A stretch of DNA of 64,000 nucleotides from Tetraselmis striata (GCA_006384855.1 VCJN01002961.1:1-64000), one strand, 5' to 3'; positions 30,450 through 44,500 are shown, numbered from the stretch's first letter. Program-made: numbers and translations. Notes: generated by a model not told the origin, from the letters alone.

Positions 30450-32244
30450 CGGCAGGCACGCATGCCAAGGTCGGCACGCTATTGAAGCCACCATTATTCC
30501 CACCTATCAAGCGTTTGACGAGGCCCACCAAGTTCACGGCGTACCAGGTGTCCCAATCAAAGGACTCATCCTGCCAGGGTATGCTTTCTAGCAAGTTCGC
30601 ACAGCCGCCGTCCAGCGGGTAAATCACAGGCTCAAATCTCATAGGATTAGAGTGCACTCTCCGAGAGAGCCAAATTATTGTGCACACCGAAACAAAGATG
30701 GCGACCTGTTCGAGCATGCACCCTTCCCCTCCCGAGCCAGGACGATGCATTACCGCTATTGCTCATGAGCAGCCCATCGTTAGTCATGTGCACGCCGTGC
30801 TAGCATCAGTCTCTACCAGCACCGATGTTTTAAAATGATGTAATCTCTTGCATAGTAGTCAGTGTCCATAGGTAGGGACCAGCAGGTTCACCATTTCTAC
30901 GTACGCCGTCGTACGAGGTTGCGTGGCATTATAGTTATATAGCGACTTTATATACCTGCCACGCATGTCTATCTGCACACACACACGTACATTTAGGCCG
31001 GCTGTAGCCCGGCTATTGTAGCCCGGATTGTAGCCCGGATTGACTACTCGCCCGGATTGTAGCCCGGCTGTAGTAGTCGTCATCGTCGTCGTCGTCCGCG
31101 CCAGTACAAGTGATGATAATGGCGACTACACACCGAGACTACTAGCCAAGTAGCCAGTACGAATTACGAAATAACTACGAGTACCATCCTACTTAAATAC
31201 CCGTAATCTTAACAATCCCCTGTCCCGGCTATACGGTCGATTTTATGCCAGTTATTATTTTTGAGCTCGCGACCGCCGCGGTGCCTCGTCTACGGCGGTG
31301 CTTTGCTTTTCAAAACCTTCGTGCATAGTGTCACACCGTCAGTAGCGAGTAGACACAACCACCATCGCTAGAGCGCGCTGCCTAGCCAACTGTTGTTTGC
31401 TTGCGTGCTGCGTGCCCTCGCTCGGCAAAAAACTCCGGCTGCTACATGCTTAATGCGTCCAACAGCAGGCTACGTCCCTTACTTTGTCCATGGTACGGCT
31501 ACTCGTGTCTATTGCGACTACATTATATTGGCAACGCCTTTGATGTCTCTCATCAGTTGCATCGTTATACGTGTGCCTCAGAATTGTATGACTCAATCCT
31601 TGCATATATTCCCAACTGTCGCATACAGCAGCTTACATAGAAACGTACAACGGCGTTACCATTACGACACTGTTGTATGCTGATGCAAGCAGAGGGCTCA
31701 ACTCAGCATTTTATATGTGACATAGCCGTGTGACAACTGAGACTGATTTATATGTAGCCCGCTTGTAGTTTCTCTTGCTCCATCCAGGTGTTGCGCCATT
31801 TGGGCTAAAGACTGCGGCACCCACGGCGCGACACTATGGCGATGATGACCTCTACTAGGGTGGATATTCCAATCGGCACGACGACGTGGGACGGGTTCTC
31901 GCTCGAACCGCTGCCGGAGCGAAAGCGCCGGCGACAATTGCTGGGGTCGGGGATGAAGATGGGAATGCGGAGGCCAAAGCGAGGAAGCAACTGGTCCGTC
32001 CGATTATTCCGTAGTGGCTCCTCCGACGTTGTGCGGGCAGCGCGTGAGTACAATTGTCTATATCGCAGCGCTCGACATTGAAGTTTGAGGATACATTATA
32101 ACGACTGCGAAACGCGCGAAGGCCCTCCAGTGGAGCAAAGAGTATCTTACAACTCTCGGAATCGGGACGACACAACACAACTTCCGAGGTTTGCCAATTT
32201 TCTGATAGCGACTAGCCTATACGATGCGATTATAAGGCGGCAAA
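30450..32244. other. No confident gene; short tandem repeat at 31.0 kb
   Basis: Bases about 31000-31078 hold imperfect copies of the 12-base unit ATTGTAGCCCGG followed by a GTC repeat. An ORF at 31401-31640 (containing HYIGNAFDVSHQLHRYTCAS) and one at 31836-32081 (containing TTTWDGFSLEPLPERKRRR) look weakly protein-like, but neither has a family match or splice partner that I can see. Confidence 0.4.
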
Positions 32245-32860
32245 GGCGGCCCGTTCGCGCCGACCAGCTGCGTACCCGGGCCGCGGAAGCGATCGAAGGC
32301 ACATGGTGTAGTGGCAGCCCGATGGCTCCGACAAGCTGCGTACCCGGGGTGCGGAAGCAACCGTGGCACATGGTGCAGCGGCGGCCCGTTGGCGCCGGCC
32401 AGCTGCGTGCCCGGGCCATGGAAGCGACCGGGGGCACAAGGTACGGTGGCGGCCCGATGACGCCGACCAATTTTGTAATTGGGCTGCGGAAGCAGCCGCG
32501 GCGCATGGAAGCGTCGGCATGTTGCCGCCGACCCACAGCGTGCCCGGGCTGTGGAAGCGACTATGGGGCACAACGTGCAACGGCGGCCCGATGATGTTGT
32601 CGACCAGCCGCGTGCCCGGGCCGCGGAAGCGACCGGAGCACATATGGTGCATTCGCGGCCCGATGGCGCCGATCAGCTGCGTGCCCAGACCACGCAAGCG
32701 GACTGAGCACTCGGTGCAACGGCAGCTTGATGGTGCTGAACAAGCGCAACTGCTCGTAGTGGCGGCCCAATGGCGCCAGCCGACTGTGTGCGTGTCCCGG
32801 AGGCGGCATACAGTGGTGGCCGGTTATCGCCGACCAGCTGCGTACATGGGGCTGCGAGGG
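32245..32860 (+). repeat. ~68-bp degenerate minisatellite, about nine copies
   Basis: The consensus runs GCGGCCCGATGGCGCCGACC, AGCTGCGTGCCCGGGC, GCGGAAGCGACC, then GGCACATGGTGCA. The anchor GCGTRCCCGGG recurs at about 32271, 32336, 32405, 32538 and 32609, with more diverged copies at about 32470, 32678, 32790 and 32838, so the period is 65-71 bases. Because lengths vary, no single frame is kept. ORFs across it on both strands are by-products. Confidence 0.88.
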
Positions 32861-35683
32861 GTAGCATGGTTGTGGCGCGGAGTAGTGCGTTGAAGCTGCA
32901 GGTCCCACCGGCGCATGGATCGTTCTTGCCCGGAAATGACGGTCTTCTTCACCGGCGAGCCAAAGGCCGGCGGCATGGGGAACTCTTATTGTGTCGCGAG
33001 GCGTGAAGAGCGTCCCCCCCCCCCCCCCCCCCCCGAATCAATCAAACGGTTGTCCGTGTGGGACATTGATTGTCGGCTCGAGGGGCCGGCGCGCGGTGTC
33101 CTCTAAACGATCGTCGACCGCTTCCCGGCTAGCGAGACATGCCCTCGAGCTCGGCGCGGGGCATCACTTCCAAGTGGCTTATTGTACGCACATCAAAGAC
33201 CTTGCACGTCACGAAGACACGAGCCCGGTCGCGGCGCACCCACCGTGGTAGGCGCGCCGCGACAAAGAAAGATGGGGATAGACAAGCCCTCTTGTGCTTT
33301 CTTAAGCACACGACAAAGCGCCCTGCGGCAGCGGCGATACCCGGGATGGCTGCGTCGGGAACCGCGCGTGGGGGTGCCGTATAGGCGTACGGCAATTTCC
33401 GCCGGACGATGAATTGGTGAGGGGCTCCTGGGTCGATGCAGCTCCTCAGGCGGCACAGGCGCGCCACGTGGGCATATTAGCACCGAACATGACTGCCGTA
33501 CCGCGCCTGCTAAATAGACAAGGGAATCAGAGGAAACCCCAACTACTTGCTAGCAATAAACACAATACCATGCATACGATGTCTCGTGTACCAGTAAATA
33601 GACCACCTCCATCCCACCCTTGAATCGTGCTGAATCGGCCACAAGCGGTGCACACGACGCGAACGAGAGCCTCTAGACCATCATCCATGGCCCCTGAGGG
33701 GCTAGGGGTAGAATATGGGATTTGGTGCCGGGTGGGATTTGGTGAATCACGGCTCAAGAATCCTGCGATTTTGCCCGTGTCCAACCCCCGCCCGTAAACC
33801 GCATTTCCGCGATTATCACAGCTCCCCATCGTCCCATCGGCTCCCAGCACACTTACATGCCACCACACCTACCGGTATCGGGTCTGTGTCGAGAGAAGAT
33901 GGGTGTATGCACAATCTGCGTGTGTGGTGCGGTGGGTGGCGCGTCGACCGCGCATCTACGGGTAATGGTTGACCGTGGTCCGGTTTTGCACATTTTTCTT
34001 TTTCGGCCTGGAAATGGGAGGCACGATGGGGCACCCAATACAGACCACCTCAGAGGTAGATTTTTGGCTAGCCCACGTCCACATGAGCAAAGCGGCAACT
34101 ACTAGGGGGTGAGGCTGGCTGGATAATAGGAGGAGGTTGGTGGGGGATTTTTAAGCGAGGCGTGTCGAGATGGTGAAAATCCGGGTCGGTGGGGCTTACC
34201 GGGCCGGCATTGACCGATATTGACCGCAACGCGCGACCGCCCAAGCGCGTCGCCCCTCCGTATGAGTCTATCCTAGTGTTATTGGGCTCGGTTGGCACAT
34301 ATATAAAATATGTAAATTACATCAGGGCTTTCACAAAAGCGCACTACAACATATGATATACCTCTCCTATGACCTCTCTCGTATGAGGGGTTGAGTCCGA
34401 GGGGGTTTTCTGAAAACTCGAGTTAAATGTGGCGTGTTAAATCTAAGGACCGGCACGTTGGGGGGATATTGCCCGATAATTTGGTCGGAAAGTGAGGGTA
34501 GTATTGTACATGATGATCTCGGCGAGTGCATCAGGTATTTTCTTAATGGACGTATGGGGATTATGCCACCTCAGAGTGCTGCCTAACTAGGATTTTCTGC
34601 ACACCTCCCTTGACCACACGCGCGTATGTACATGTGAGAATGCATATGCAACCGTATGCATGGCACGGCTGGAAACTAGACTCGCATGGCTTTTTGGGAA
34701 GCACATACACTTTTCAAGCAATCTGGCCGCAGTGGCCGTCCCCACAGGTCGGTCAAATAAAGGTGGGCCAAGGTGGGCGGAGGTGGGTGGGTCGCCGATA
34801 CTCTTAATTACATAACGATAAAATAAAATACGCTTGCTCGATAAAAATAGCTCAAGGCGGGGGCTGATCTCAGCAGCGCGACGGCCGAGTGGCCTCGCCG
34901 CTTGGCTGTGGCCGGTGGAGCGCAGCGCTGGAGCAGACTGCGACTTTCGGGGGAGAATAAACGGCGGGAAGCTGCCGGGCTAGCGAGTACCGGCTGGCGC
35001 TCATGTGCCCGCCTTGTTTTGCTGGCCACGCTGATGGTGCAAGATATCGGCCTCCCGGAACACAGCAACGCACTAGCCGGAGCGGCAAAAGCCTCGGACA
35101 TGTATGCCGGAGGCTGTGGCAGCACTGATTGATCTAGCCGACGCCCTCCAGCCCCTCAGACCGTTTAGGACAACAAAAGCCACCCCGCGCAACCCTCTCA
35201 CTCTCCTTCACCACCCCCGTCCTTCACCACCACATACACAGGCAGACAGCCTCGGTACGGTTTATCACGCAGCACCCCGACAACTAGCCTCCACCATCAC
35301 CGCCACAGTCCGCCCCCTTGGGTGCTCACAAAAACAGCCCCCGGAGAACGGGAGGCACAGTCGTGGCCCTCCAAACCGGCATCCTCATCCAATCCCGGTC
35401 CTTCCTCACTCTCCCGTGAGCAAACTTAGACACGGGCGTCCTCTCGGACGACCACTGGGTATCCAAAATATTTCACAAAACCACATGCTGCAATACAACC
35501 TCCCGGCTATGCGTACGAGCGTGACAAACCCCCGAATGACTCACTTGTAGTGTACTGTACCACTGATGCAGATTAGTACCTATACTGCAACATAGCCACG
35601 TGCCTAGAGGCCCCGACCTACGCGCTTTGAGTAGCGGACCCTATCTATGCGGGTTGGTTAGAGGCGGGCAATTCACGGACTGA

Positions 35684-35756
35684 TGCTAGGTAAAGACAGC
35701 TTGTCAAGACGACGAAGACTTTATTCACTAGTATACTTCGAACAAATTTCAAATTT
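35684..35756 (+). repeat. Dispersed repeat, plus-strand copy
   Basis: This matches the minus strand of 17221-17281: GTAAAGACAGCTTGTCAAGA, CGACGAAGACTT, then a variable stretch and ACAAATTTCAAATTTACA. It is in opposite orientation to that copy. Confidence 0.7.
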
Positions 35757-36877
35757 ACACCAGTCTACATAAGTATTTGCACATAGACATCCGCGCGTAT
35801 CCTCGCCCCGGTGCCCTAGCCATGGGTTGGGCTACGGGTCCATGTAGCCTTCCTTTCAGTGTATGAAAGGAGGCAGCCGTTTCGTCCGGCTATCGCAGTT
35901 TGTAAAAAGTTTTTCGGCGATGAGATTGGTTGGCCCAAGGCTAGGAACACCGAAGCATCACGGTCAACGCAGAGGCGCGAGTAACATGTAATTGGCAGTG
36001 CAGCTACCGTCCATCCGTCGCAAAGGAAAAGAGCCGAAATGACGATGGGGTCGACGCGACGTGGGGACCCATCCAATAGGTCCTCGCGCCTGGCAGCTTG
36101 CGCGGAATAACTCAATCCATGCCCCCATCATGCGCCCCCACCCACAATGAGTTGGCTGGCAGGTATACCAGAGTATGGGTGTATATGACATGATGCCATA
36201 TGATATCGCCGTTTTATTGGATTGAGGTGTCATTGAGTGATCTAGAATTTAGAGCGTTGCTGGGAGGCTCTCTAGTACGCTATTCATATCAAAATTCTGA
36301 TAAACATCGTACTGTTGTATGACTTTCCGCGTGATTGCAGGTCTACTGCTCTTTGCATGGCGAACAACCAACTTGCGAATCCCGCACCCGTCCTGCTAGC
36401 TGACCACATACGCCAAGCCACGCTCCGACAATTAACATATGGGGTAGGTGGCTTACACATGTATCTCGAGGATCATCATCATGGGAGAAGAGTAAATAAC
36501 ACTTTATGTTATTGCAGTGCCGGCGGGCGTATTCTAGTAGTGCGCTCAAACCGGCCATAACTACATACCCCGTTTTGTATCACCCATATTTTTGACACTG
36601 ATAGCGCCACGTGACAGGTGCCGCGCGCGCACCACACACCGTCGCATTGACCCTAGCACACCATGTGCACTACCCGGGACGGTACGCCCTTTAATAAGTT
36701 TCCCCGCAATTACGTCGAGCGCAACGGCATTGCCGCGTATATTTTGCCTGGGAGTACCTTTATCGACTCAATCAACGGGTAGAAGCGACCCAAGCGAAAT
36801 CACACCCTTTAAAACATGCAGAGATGTTTGTGGCCTGCTGTACGAAATAAAAGCGCATCAACATTATTTATAGTTAC

Positions 36878-36955
36878 ATGAGCCGCTAGCCGCAATAGAA
36901 GGCGATCACGAAACCACCCGAATAGGCAATAGGAAACATCCACTAGATCAACATT
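36878..36955 (+). repeat. Dispersed repeat, copy B
   Basis: GGCGATCACGAAACCACCCG at 36901, then AGGCAATAGGAAACATCCAC, matches copies at 7804 and 61240. Upstream similarity to the 61.2-kb copy (GCTAGCCGCAATAG against GCTAGCTGCAAAAG) shows the element extends further 5'. Confidence 0.7.
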
Positions 36956-37711
36956 TATACCTATATTATTAATACCTATATGTATGCACAGTTTATAAAT
37001 ATGATAAATACATATAAATACATATGCACATGTACAGAGAGAGCGCGCCGCGCGGGCTGCCGCCTCGGCGGGCCGGCGGGGGCGGGCGGCGCGGTGATGT
37101 GAGTTGACCCGCCGTACCGTAACAGTCGGTCCTTGCCGCCGTGGCGCGGGGTGCGCGCAGTCGTCGAGCTGGGCCTCGGCGCATCGACAACACGAGGCTG
37201 AACAGCCGGATGGGCCCACGCCGGGAGACTGGGGACTTCAAGCGCTGGCGCACTTGTTGTGGTGACAGCCCCGACAGCAGCCTGGCGCGGCCTCGCCAAC
37301 CGCCTGGTCACCTCGGCGCTAATTCGCGCGGTTGACCACACGTTATTGACCGCGGTTCGCCGTCGTCGTCAACCGCCGCGAGACGGTATTGTCAGCGGCC
37401 AGCCCAGGTGGACTCACACGGTCACTCAGACCAGGTGGGGCCACCGTCGTGCTTCGCAACCCTGCTCTGTGCTAGTGGCGGGAATATGGCCAGGCACTGA
37501 ATAGCTGGGCCAACGTCACTCTGCTCCCAGCCACAGCCATCGCCAATGTTCTCTCGTAAGCTGATCCGGCATCCGCTCACCTGGCCTGATATCTGGCAGG
37601 CAGCGCCTTCGGGGTCCCTGTCGAAACCGAAACTGCTCGGGAATTCGGGTCGGTGGCATGGTACTGACGGAATCCAACGCAGGTGTGTCACCTCGGGGAG
37701 GGCGCGCAGCC

Positions 37712-38536
37712 ATGGCGGCGGCCTTTCTGCAGCTCGAGCCGGAGAGCCTCACTTTCGAGGATGTCCGTTTCCGGCAGGTGAGGAGTGCTGTGGGGGCCGG
37801 ACGGAAGAGCGACACGGGGCGCGGGGGGGGGGGGGGGGGGGGGGGGAGGGCTCCGCGGTGGTCTTTCCGTGCCATGGGTGGCATTGAAAAGGTGATCTCT
37901 GGATCCAGCAGTTAGAGAGCGGATGGCTGGCCCCACGTCGCATTGCCGCCAAAGACAGATGGCCGCTGCGAGGTGCATAGCGGACGGAAAGGCGCATCAG
38001 TATTCAAACACGGGAGAGATAAGAGGGCATGGGGGGGGGGGGGGGGGGGCTGGCACAGGGACTGCGAGAGAAGCATGGTGCACCACGGTCCTGAGGCCTG
38101 GTGTGCCGTGTTTCCGCGTGAGCTCAGAGCTACACCCAGACGGTGACCGTCACCAACAACCTGGCCGCCACCACGGAGTTCAGCATTCGGCCAGGGAGTG
38201 CGGAGCGCTACAGCGTCAGCCCGGCCAGCCTGCGGCTGCAGCCAGGGGAGAGTGGCCGCGTGGCAATCACTCTGCGCGTTTTGCGGTTTGCGCGCACCCG
38301 CAAGAGTGATGAGCACGGCCAGCGCGACATCTTCCACATCAAGGTGGCGCGCAGCTACCCGACCTACCCTACCCTCCGCCCTCCCCCTTGCACGCCTCCC
38401 GCCTCGTCGCCCCCTTGCTTACGACTTGCACTGCTCGCAGTCGGCATTCTTCGACCAGAAGTTCTATGCCACCTTCCACTTTGCCGGGGACGCCGGCGAC
38501 GGGGACAACATCGCATCATCCTCGCAGGTCACCCCC

Positions 38537-38572
<36 letters not shown>

Positions 38573-41500
38573 AGAAAACACATAGACACAGACACAGACA
38601 TAGACACAGACACACATATCAGGCAGCGAATTTACAGTGACATCCTGACGCGGCGGTCCCAACCTGTATGATGCCGCGATAGATCACGCCATTGGCTGTA
38701 CCAAAGGTTAACCAGCACCAGCCGCCGCCCATGGTACTTATGCCCTTCTTCCTTCGGGTGCTGCCTCTATGCCATGCGCCAGCAGGGCCGGACACCCGGC
38801 AGGGCTGGCAGTAGCAGCCCCATGTCAAAGCACAGGGGGGCCCGAGGTGCGCGGAGCGCCACCAGCAGCCCATCTCGGCCGCAGCGGCCAGTGAAAGCGC
38901 TGGAGGATAGCCGCAGTTCCGCTGCTTCGGAGGGAGAATTCAGCTTTGCTGCAGAGGGCGCGGCGCAGCGGGACCTGGAGGCGCTGCAAGACACGGTGCA
39001 GCAGCAGGCAGATGCGCTGGTGGCGGCCTCAGCGCACATCCGGACGCTGGAGGCCAAGTTGGCTGCCGCTGAAGCGGGCAGGGATACGGAGCTGCAGGCG
39101 ATTGAGCAGCCGCGCGCGGCAGCGGGCGAAGGTGAGGTGCAGGAGCTGCATGCGGCACTGATGGAGCGGGAGCGCGAGGCGTGTGGGCTGGGCGTGCAGC
39201 TGGAGGCGGCCATGCGGCTGGCGGACGAGCTGCAGGCGCGCCACCCCGACGTGAAGCGCGCTGTCGGCGAGGCGCTGGCAGGAGAGCGCGCCGCGCAGGA
39301 GGTCCGCAACCGCAAGGTGAGGCCCACGGCGGCGGAGGCGGCGCAGAGGGAGGGGGGATGGAGGCGCCTTTGCAGGGGGGGCATGCTGATGGACTGAGAG
39401 ATACGCGGCGCCTGGTAGGTGCTGGAGCTGCTGGGGCAAAAGGATGAGAGCATCCAGCTGATGGAGGCGCGGTATGCGTCACTGGAGGCCGACGCGGCGG
39501 GGCTGAAGGAGCAGCTGGCGTCGCTTGAGGCGGAGCTACGCGCCAGAGAGACACACATCCGGGACCTGGAGACGGCGAGTACCCCTGACTCTGCTCTGTG
39601 GGCCCACCTGGGCACCGCTTTGCGGCCGGGTATGAGGGGCTCATTGGGCGGGCTCCGTGCTTCTCTGCAGGAGAGGGAGGCGATGCTGGAGCGTGTCGGG
39701 CAGGCATCCCACGCCCGGGAGAGCGAGACGGCGGTTCTGCAGGCCAGGGTGGCTGAGCTGGAGCAAGCGCTTGCGGGCGCGCCCAGGAGCGCTGCCTCGC
39801 TGGCGGAGGAGCTGGCCAAAGTGTGTGCGGAGCGGGATTCGGCACAGACGGCCTGCAAGGTGTGGAGCATGGGCTGCATCTCCCCTCCCCGGTGCAGTGC
39901 TGCGGGTTGCTGTTTGGTGTCCTGCGATGCAGGGAGTGGGTATTACTGAACACTTTTCAGCGACAACAAACCCTGCCGACGTTGCAGTGCTTATTATTAT
40001 ATATATATATATTTTTTTTGGGGGGGGGGGGGGGGGGCAACGGACAGCAAGGCTTCGGGATTGTAAATGACGATTTCAGTTAAGGGTGCCGGCATATCTA
40101 CAATAACTCGTATTGTAAGCCTCACGTTGAGGTTGCATGCGACCTACGTATGTAGAGGAGTTCCATGCTAGGAAATCCGAGTTCGGGTAAAGCGTTGCGC
40201 ACAGCTTAAAGCTTTTTTGGGTTGGGCGTTGTGCGCTCGTGCGGTGAGACAATAATCCCGTTTTTGCGGTTAAGAGCTGGCATAACAAAAATACACTGGG
40301 AAAAACCTGGTGGATGAACCAAATTGTTGATCCGGAAACCAAAATTCACCCGATTTTTTGTAGCCTTGAGCTCCTCTATAGGAACGTTTGCAACCGTCTT
40401 ACTGTACTTTCGTCGACACGTTATGTCTGACAGGTAGGACAAGGCATTATTCGTTAGTCTTTTTTTTACTGCGCCGGCACCAGTGTGCGAGATGGCATTG
40501 ACGGCTGCAGCGTGGAGGGGGACGGCGCCCCGGGGGGGGGGGGGAGGGGGGGGTCCTGTGTGCAGAGATTATTGACATAACACAGAAGATGGGCGGTGAT
40601 AATTTAGCTAACATAAACGCCTGGCCCTGCGTTGCAGCGGGCGGAGCGGGACGCCGCTTACCGCCGCGCACAGGTTGAGGCGCTGGAGGCCCGCACTTCG
40701 ACGCTGACGGCGCAGGTTGAGGCGCTGACTGCAGGCTCGACCGACGAGTTCATGCCGTCCGTGGTTACCGCCCACGATGCCGAGATGCTGGTGCTGCGCA
40801 AGCAGCTGGAGGAACTGGAGCGCGAGCTACTGGCGCGGGAGGAGGCTGAAGTGGAAGCCATGGTGCCGGCTGGGGACGCCAACAGGGTTCTGGCAGACAA
40901 GGTGGAGCGGCTGGAGGCGGCAAACCAACAAATGGAAGCCGCGCTGTTGGAGGTGGGAGGTGGCAGCGCGAGTCCGGGGCGGCTCGGGTCCGCGCCCGTG
41001 CAGCCAGAAACGATGCAGGAGCTGTTGATGGAGAGGGAGCACCAGCTGGGTGAGTTGGCGGCTCGTCTGGCGCTGGCGGAGGGCAGTGCGGATGGCGCTC
41101 TGCGTGACGCCGAGGCCAGTGAGGCGGAGCAGCGGCGGGAGCTGGCGGTCGTGCGGGCCCAGCTGGGGCAGAGGGAAGCCTCGCTGGCTGCGGCGCACGA
41201 GCGCCTTGCCGAGGTGGAGTCCATGCAGCTCGCAACGCCCGCCCCACACCCTGGCAGTGCAAGGGCTGTTTCACCGCGGCAGGTGCAAGCCCTTCCTATC
41301 ACGGCGTGTCATGTTTACAACCTCATACAGTACTGTATGTGTTGCGGAGGGGGTATAAGAGCTGAGGATAAAGCGAAGCTGGGGAACATCTTCACCCAAT
41401 GTTCCACCAGCCCCACGCCACTGTGCGGTGTATGACATGTGCATGCCCGGAAATTGAAAAAAAAACAAGGCTGTAGCGTTGAACTGATGCGTTGATGTAT

Positions 41501-44500
41501 TTCAGCGGCAGAGCTGGGAGGGCGACAGGACACCGACGGCAGTCATTGAAGCGGCACCAGCAGCGCCGGCTGATGCGGCCGAGTTGAAGGCCGCACGCGC
41601 CACCGCTGCTCGTCTCAGTGCGCGAGTCAGCGAGGTCACCCTGCAGGTAGAGGGCTTTAGCACGTCGATCCATTGCTACTGCCATCTCTGGGTTGGAGTG
41701 CTTTATGCCATCTTTGATGGTCCCATGCAGAGGTGGAACCTCTTTGCCACATATCGGCACAGACACCTGCTAAGCCTTGCGGCGACACAGGAGCAGCAGG
41801 CGCGTGCGGAGGCTGAGGCGCTGCGTGCAGAAGTCCGGGCAGTCCGTGAGCAGCACCTGCGGGACCTGGAGGTTTGGCCTTCCTGCCCCCGCCGTGTGTG
41901 ATGGCAGCCACATCCGTGTTTACTTTCCCCTGATGCGCGAGCCTTTGTACAAGCCATAAAGCTGTAGGTTATGTAAGGATTCCACGAACCAGGCCTGGAG
42001 AGCTAAGCCAAGCCAGGTCTTACTAAGGCTAGGGACTAAGGAGCATCACCTTATCGAATCGATCGCTCTTCGCATTTATAAACGGTATGGCAAATGCTAT
42101 TTTGGGGACTTACGCTCTCCCTAGATTGTTACGATGCGGTGGGCGGACATGGCCATCGCCAGCTGAGTCATGCCACTCACCAGCTAGCATATGATTGCCG
42201 CTCCCTGTGCCCCTGGACAGGAGTTTGAGCACCGGCAGCAGCAGATGCGCTCCGCAGTGGAAGGCATCTCTTCCAGGCAGTCACCCGGAGGAAAGCCGCC
42301 GCTGCCAACCAGCTCCCCAGGCGGTCAGCGAAACGCCGCAGCCTCCGCGGGGCAGGAGGAGGGGCTGCGGCAGGCAGCTGCGGACGCGGAGGAGGCGGCG
42401 GAGAGCATGCGGTTGCAGCTGGCAGAGGCGAGGGAGCAGCAGCAGCACGCACTGATGCAGCTGGAGGAGGTGCAGGTGGGGCGCTCCGCACAGTCCCCTG
42501 TCCCTTGCTTGAACACGCTCGGGCTTGCTGTGCTGAGCGCAGTGATAATTCAACTCAAGCAGAAACATTGATTGCAATGTTGCCATCTTTCACAATTGTG
42601 GCTGTTGTTGACAAGCACGAATGGTGCGGTTGCAGGCGGCCTCCACCGCCACCATCTCCCAATTGCAGAGGGAGCTGTCTGAACGGCAGGAGGGCGGGCT
42701 CCAGCTGCTGCCATCAGCAGAAAGGGAGGACAATGAGGACCGTGTTGCACGGCTCGAGGCAAATTTGTCGTCACTCCGCGCCGCGGAGGCTGAGGCCCGG
42801 GCGGGCCGCGTGCTGCTAGAGGAGGAGAGGGACCGGCTGCGCCAAAGGCTCAGGGAGTATGAGAGCCGTGGCGAGGCTGAGTCCAGCGGTGACGGTGGCG
42901 ACAACTTGGTGCGCCAGCTGGCTGACCGCGCTGAGGCTGCGGAGGCAGCTCTGGAGCAGCTGCGGGCAAAGGTGTCAAAGTTGGAGGTCAGCGGCAGTGG
43001 GACGCCCTCGCCGCTCCCTGCCAAGCGGCGGCACGAGGATTCTGATGTCCCAAGTACGAAAGCGGCGCTTGGTTCCCGCCTGAGCGCGGCAGAGGCAGCC
43101 CGAGTCGAGGCGCAGGCGGAGGTTGCTGGGCTGAGGGCTCAGCTATCCGATTCAGAGAGGGAGGTCGCAGCAGCGCAGGCGCGCCTAGGGGAGGTTGAGC
43201 GTGAGGCTCACGATGCCAACGAGGCGGCAGCGCGCCGCGAGATGGCAGCTGCTGCCAAACTGGCATCGCACACGTCTGAGCTAAGCGCACAGGCTGCGGA
43301 AGCACAGCGCAGTGCGCAGGCAAACAAGGCTGCCAAGGCCTGGGTACGGGCGTTGTCTCATGCATGTTACCGTATGGGCATCATCCTTACCCTGAGAAGC
43401 GGCCAGGTCATGTTCAGAGTGAGCCACCCCTCACCGGATGCAATACTGATAAGCAGTGGTGTGGTTATGTAGGCGGAGGAGCGCCTTGCAGCAGCGGAGG
43501 CGGAGCTCAGCCGGCTCCGCTCCGAAGCAGAGTCCACGGAGCGCGAGTTCCGCATGATGCGCGACCTCCACTCACGTAGCATCGCGGAGAAGGCCGCTGA
43601 GTGTGACGCCACGCGCGCGGCGCAGCAGCGTGCGGAGGCAGAGGCAGCGGAGCGGCATGCCCAGATTGCCGTGCTGATGGATACCATTGAGACATTGCAG
43701 GTGTGTTCGAGGGCATGTCGATAGATGCAGTGCGCACATCTGGAGCGCACTGTGCGCTCATGCACAGCAGGCACCACAGCATGGGCGGGCCTGCTTGTGC
43801 AACGCATACCAGTCCTGTTGACAACTTTCTGTACGTTTGTAGTGTGGGTAGCAGTGAGTGGGGTTGGAGGCGACTAACACGCATTTGCTGTCCCTGATGT
43901 TCAGGCCGGCAATCCTGGCGAGCGCGAGCAGCGCGTGGTCAGCCTCACTGCGCAGCTGGTGTCTGCACGCACGCAAGATGCAAGCCGCGAGAAGCGTGCC
44001 CAAGAGCTGGTAGCCTCTGCGGAAGCGCGCGCGGATGAAGCCGCCGGCTTGCGTAGGGAGCTGGAGGTAGCCATATCTTCGTGACTGGACAGCATTTGCA
44101 AATATTGTATATAGCGCAGGGATGCAAGTCAGTCAAGCCCTGTCCAGGCAGCCATTTGGGGAGTGGAAGAAATCCACTCTGACTCTCTCTCTTATTTCCG
44201 ACACCTCAGATGGCCCAGGAGGAGGCGCGAAGGCAGGCGGCAGAGATCGGCCGGCTAAAACAGGCGATCCAAGCGAAGGAGAAGGACAGCAGCAGCCTGC
44301 AAGAGCGCTTGCGAGAGGCAGAGCAGCAGACGGCTGCGGCGACCGAGCAGCATGACACCATGAAGGAGGTGTGCGGTGTCATCCGCAGCTGTCACATGCA
44401 GCATTATCCCCTTGTGAACCCTGAATGCGGCTAGTGTGTCCATTGAGCATTGCCGCAGGCCACAATCTCAACGCTGTAATGCGTGCTCCCCATTCAGGCC

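Larger units (their letters stand above)
32900..37711. other. Long stretch without a confident gene
   Basis: ORFs of 60-148 codons occur on both strands. The better ones are minus 33129-33467 (ending RTISHLEVMPRAELEGMSR), plus 32915-33106 (crossing a C run), plus 34902-35132 (GENKRREAAGLASTGWRSC) and plus 35104-35550. None shows a domain, splice continuity or strand preference. Two dispersed repeats (35684-35756 and 36878-36955) lie here. The last few hundred bases are the 5' flank of the giant coiled-coil gene. Confidence 0.4.

Noticed and set aside
37422..37978. Minus-strand genes overlapping the giant gene's first exon
   Set aside because: The ORFs run through a G/C homopolymer and the antisense of the MSP exon, with no motif or splice support.
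38767..39879. 370-codon minus-strand Ser/Ala/Pro-rich ORF and similar antisense ORFs at 40658-41302, 49492-50040, 51831-52376 and 53375-55223
   Set aside because: They are antisense shadows of GC-rich coiled-coil exons, which avoid stops on the opposite strand.
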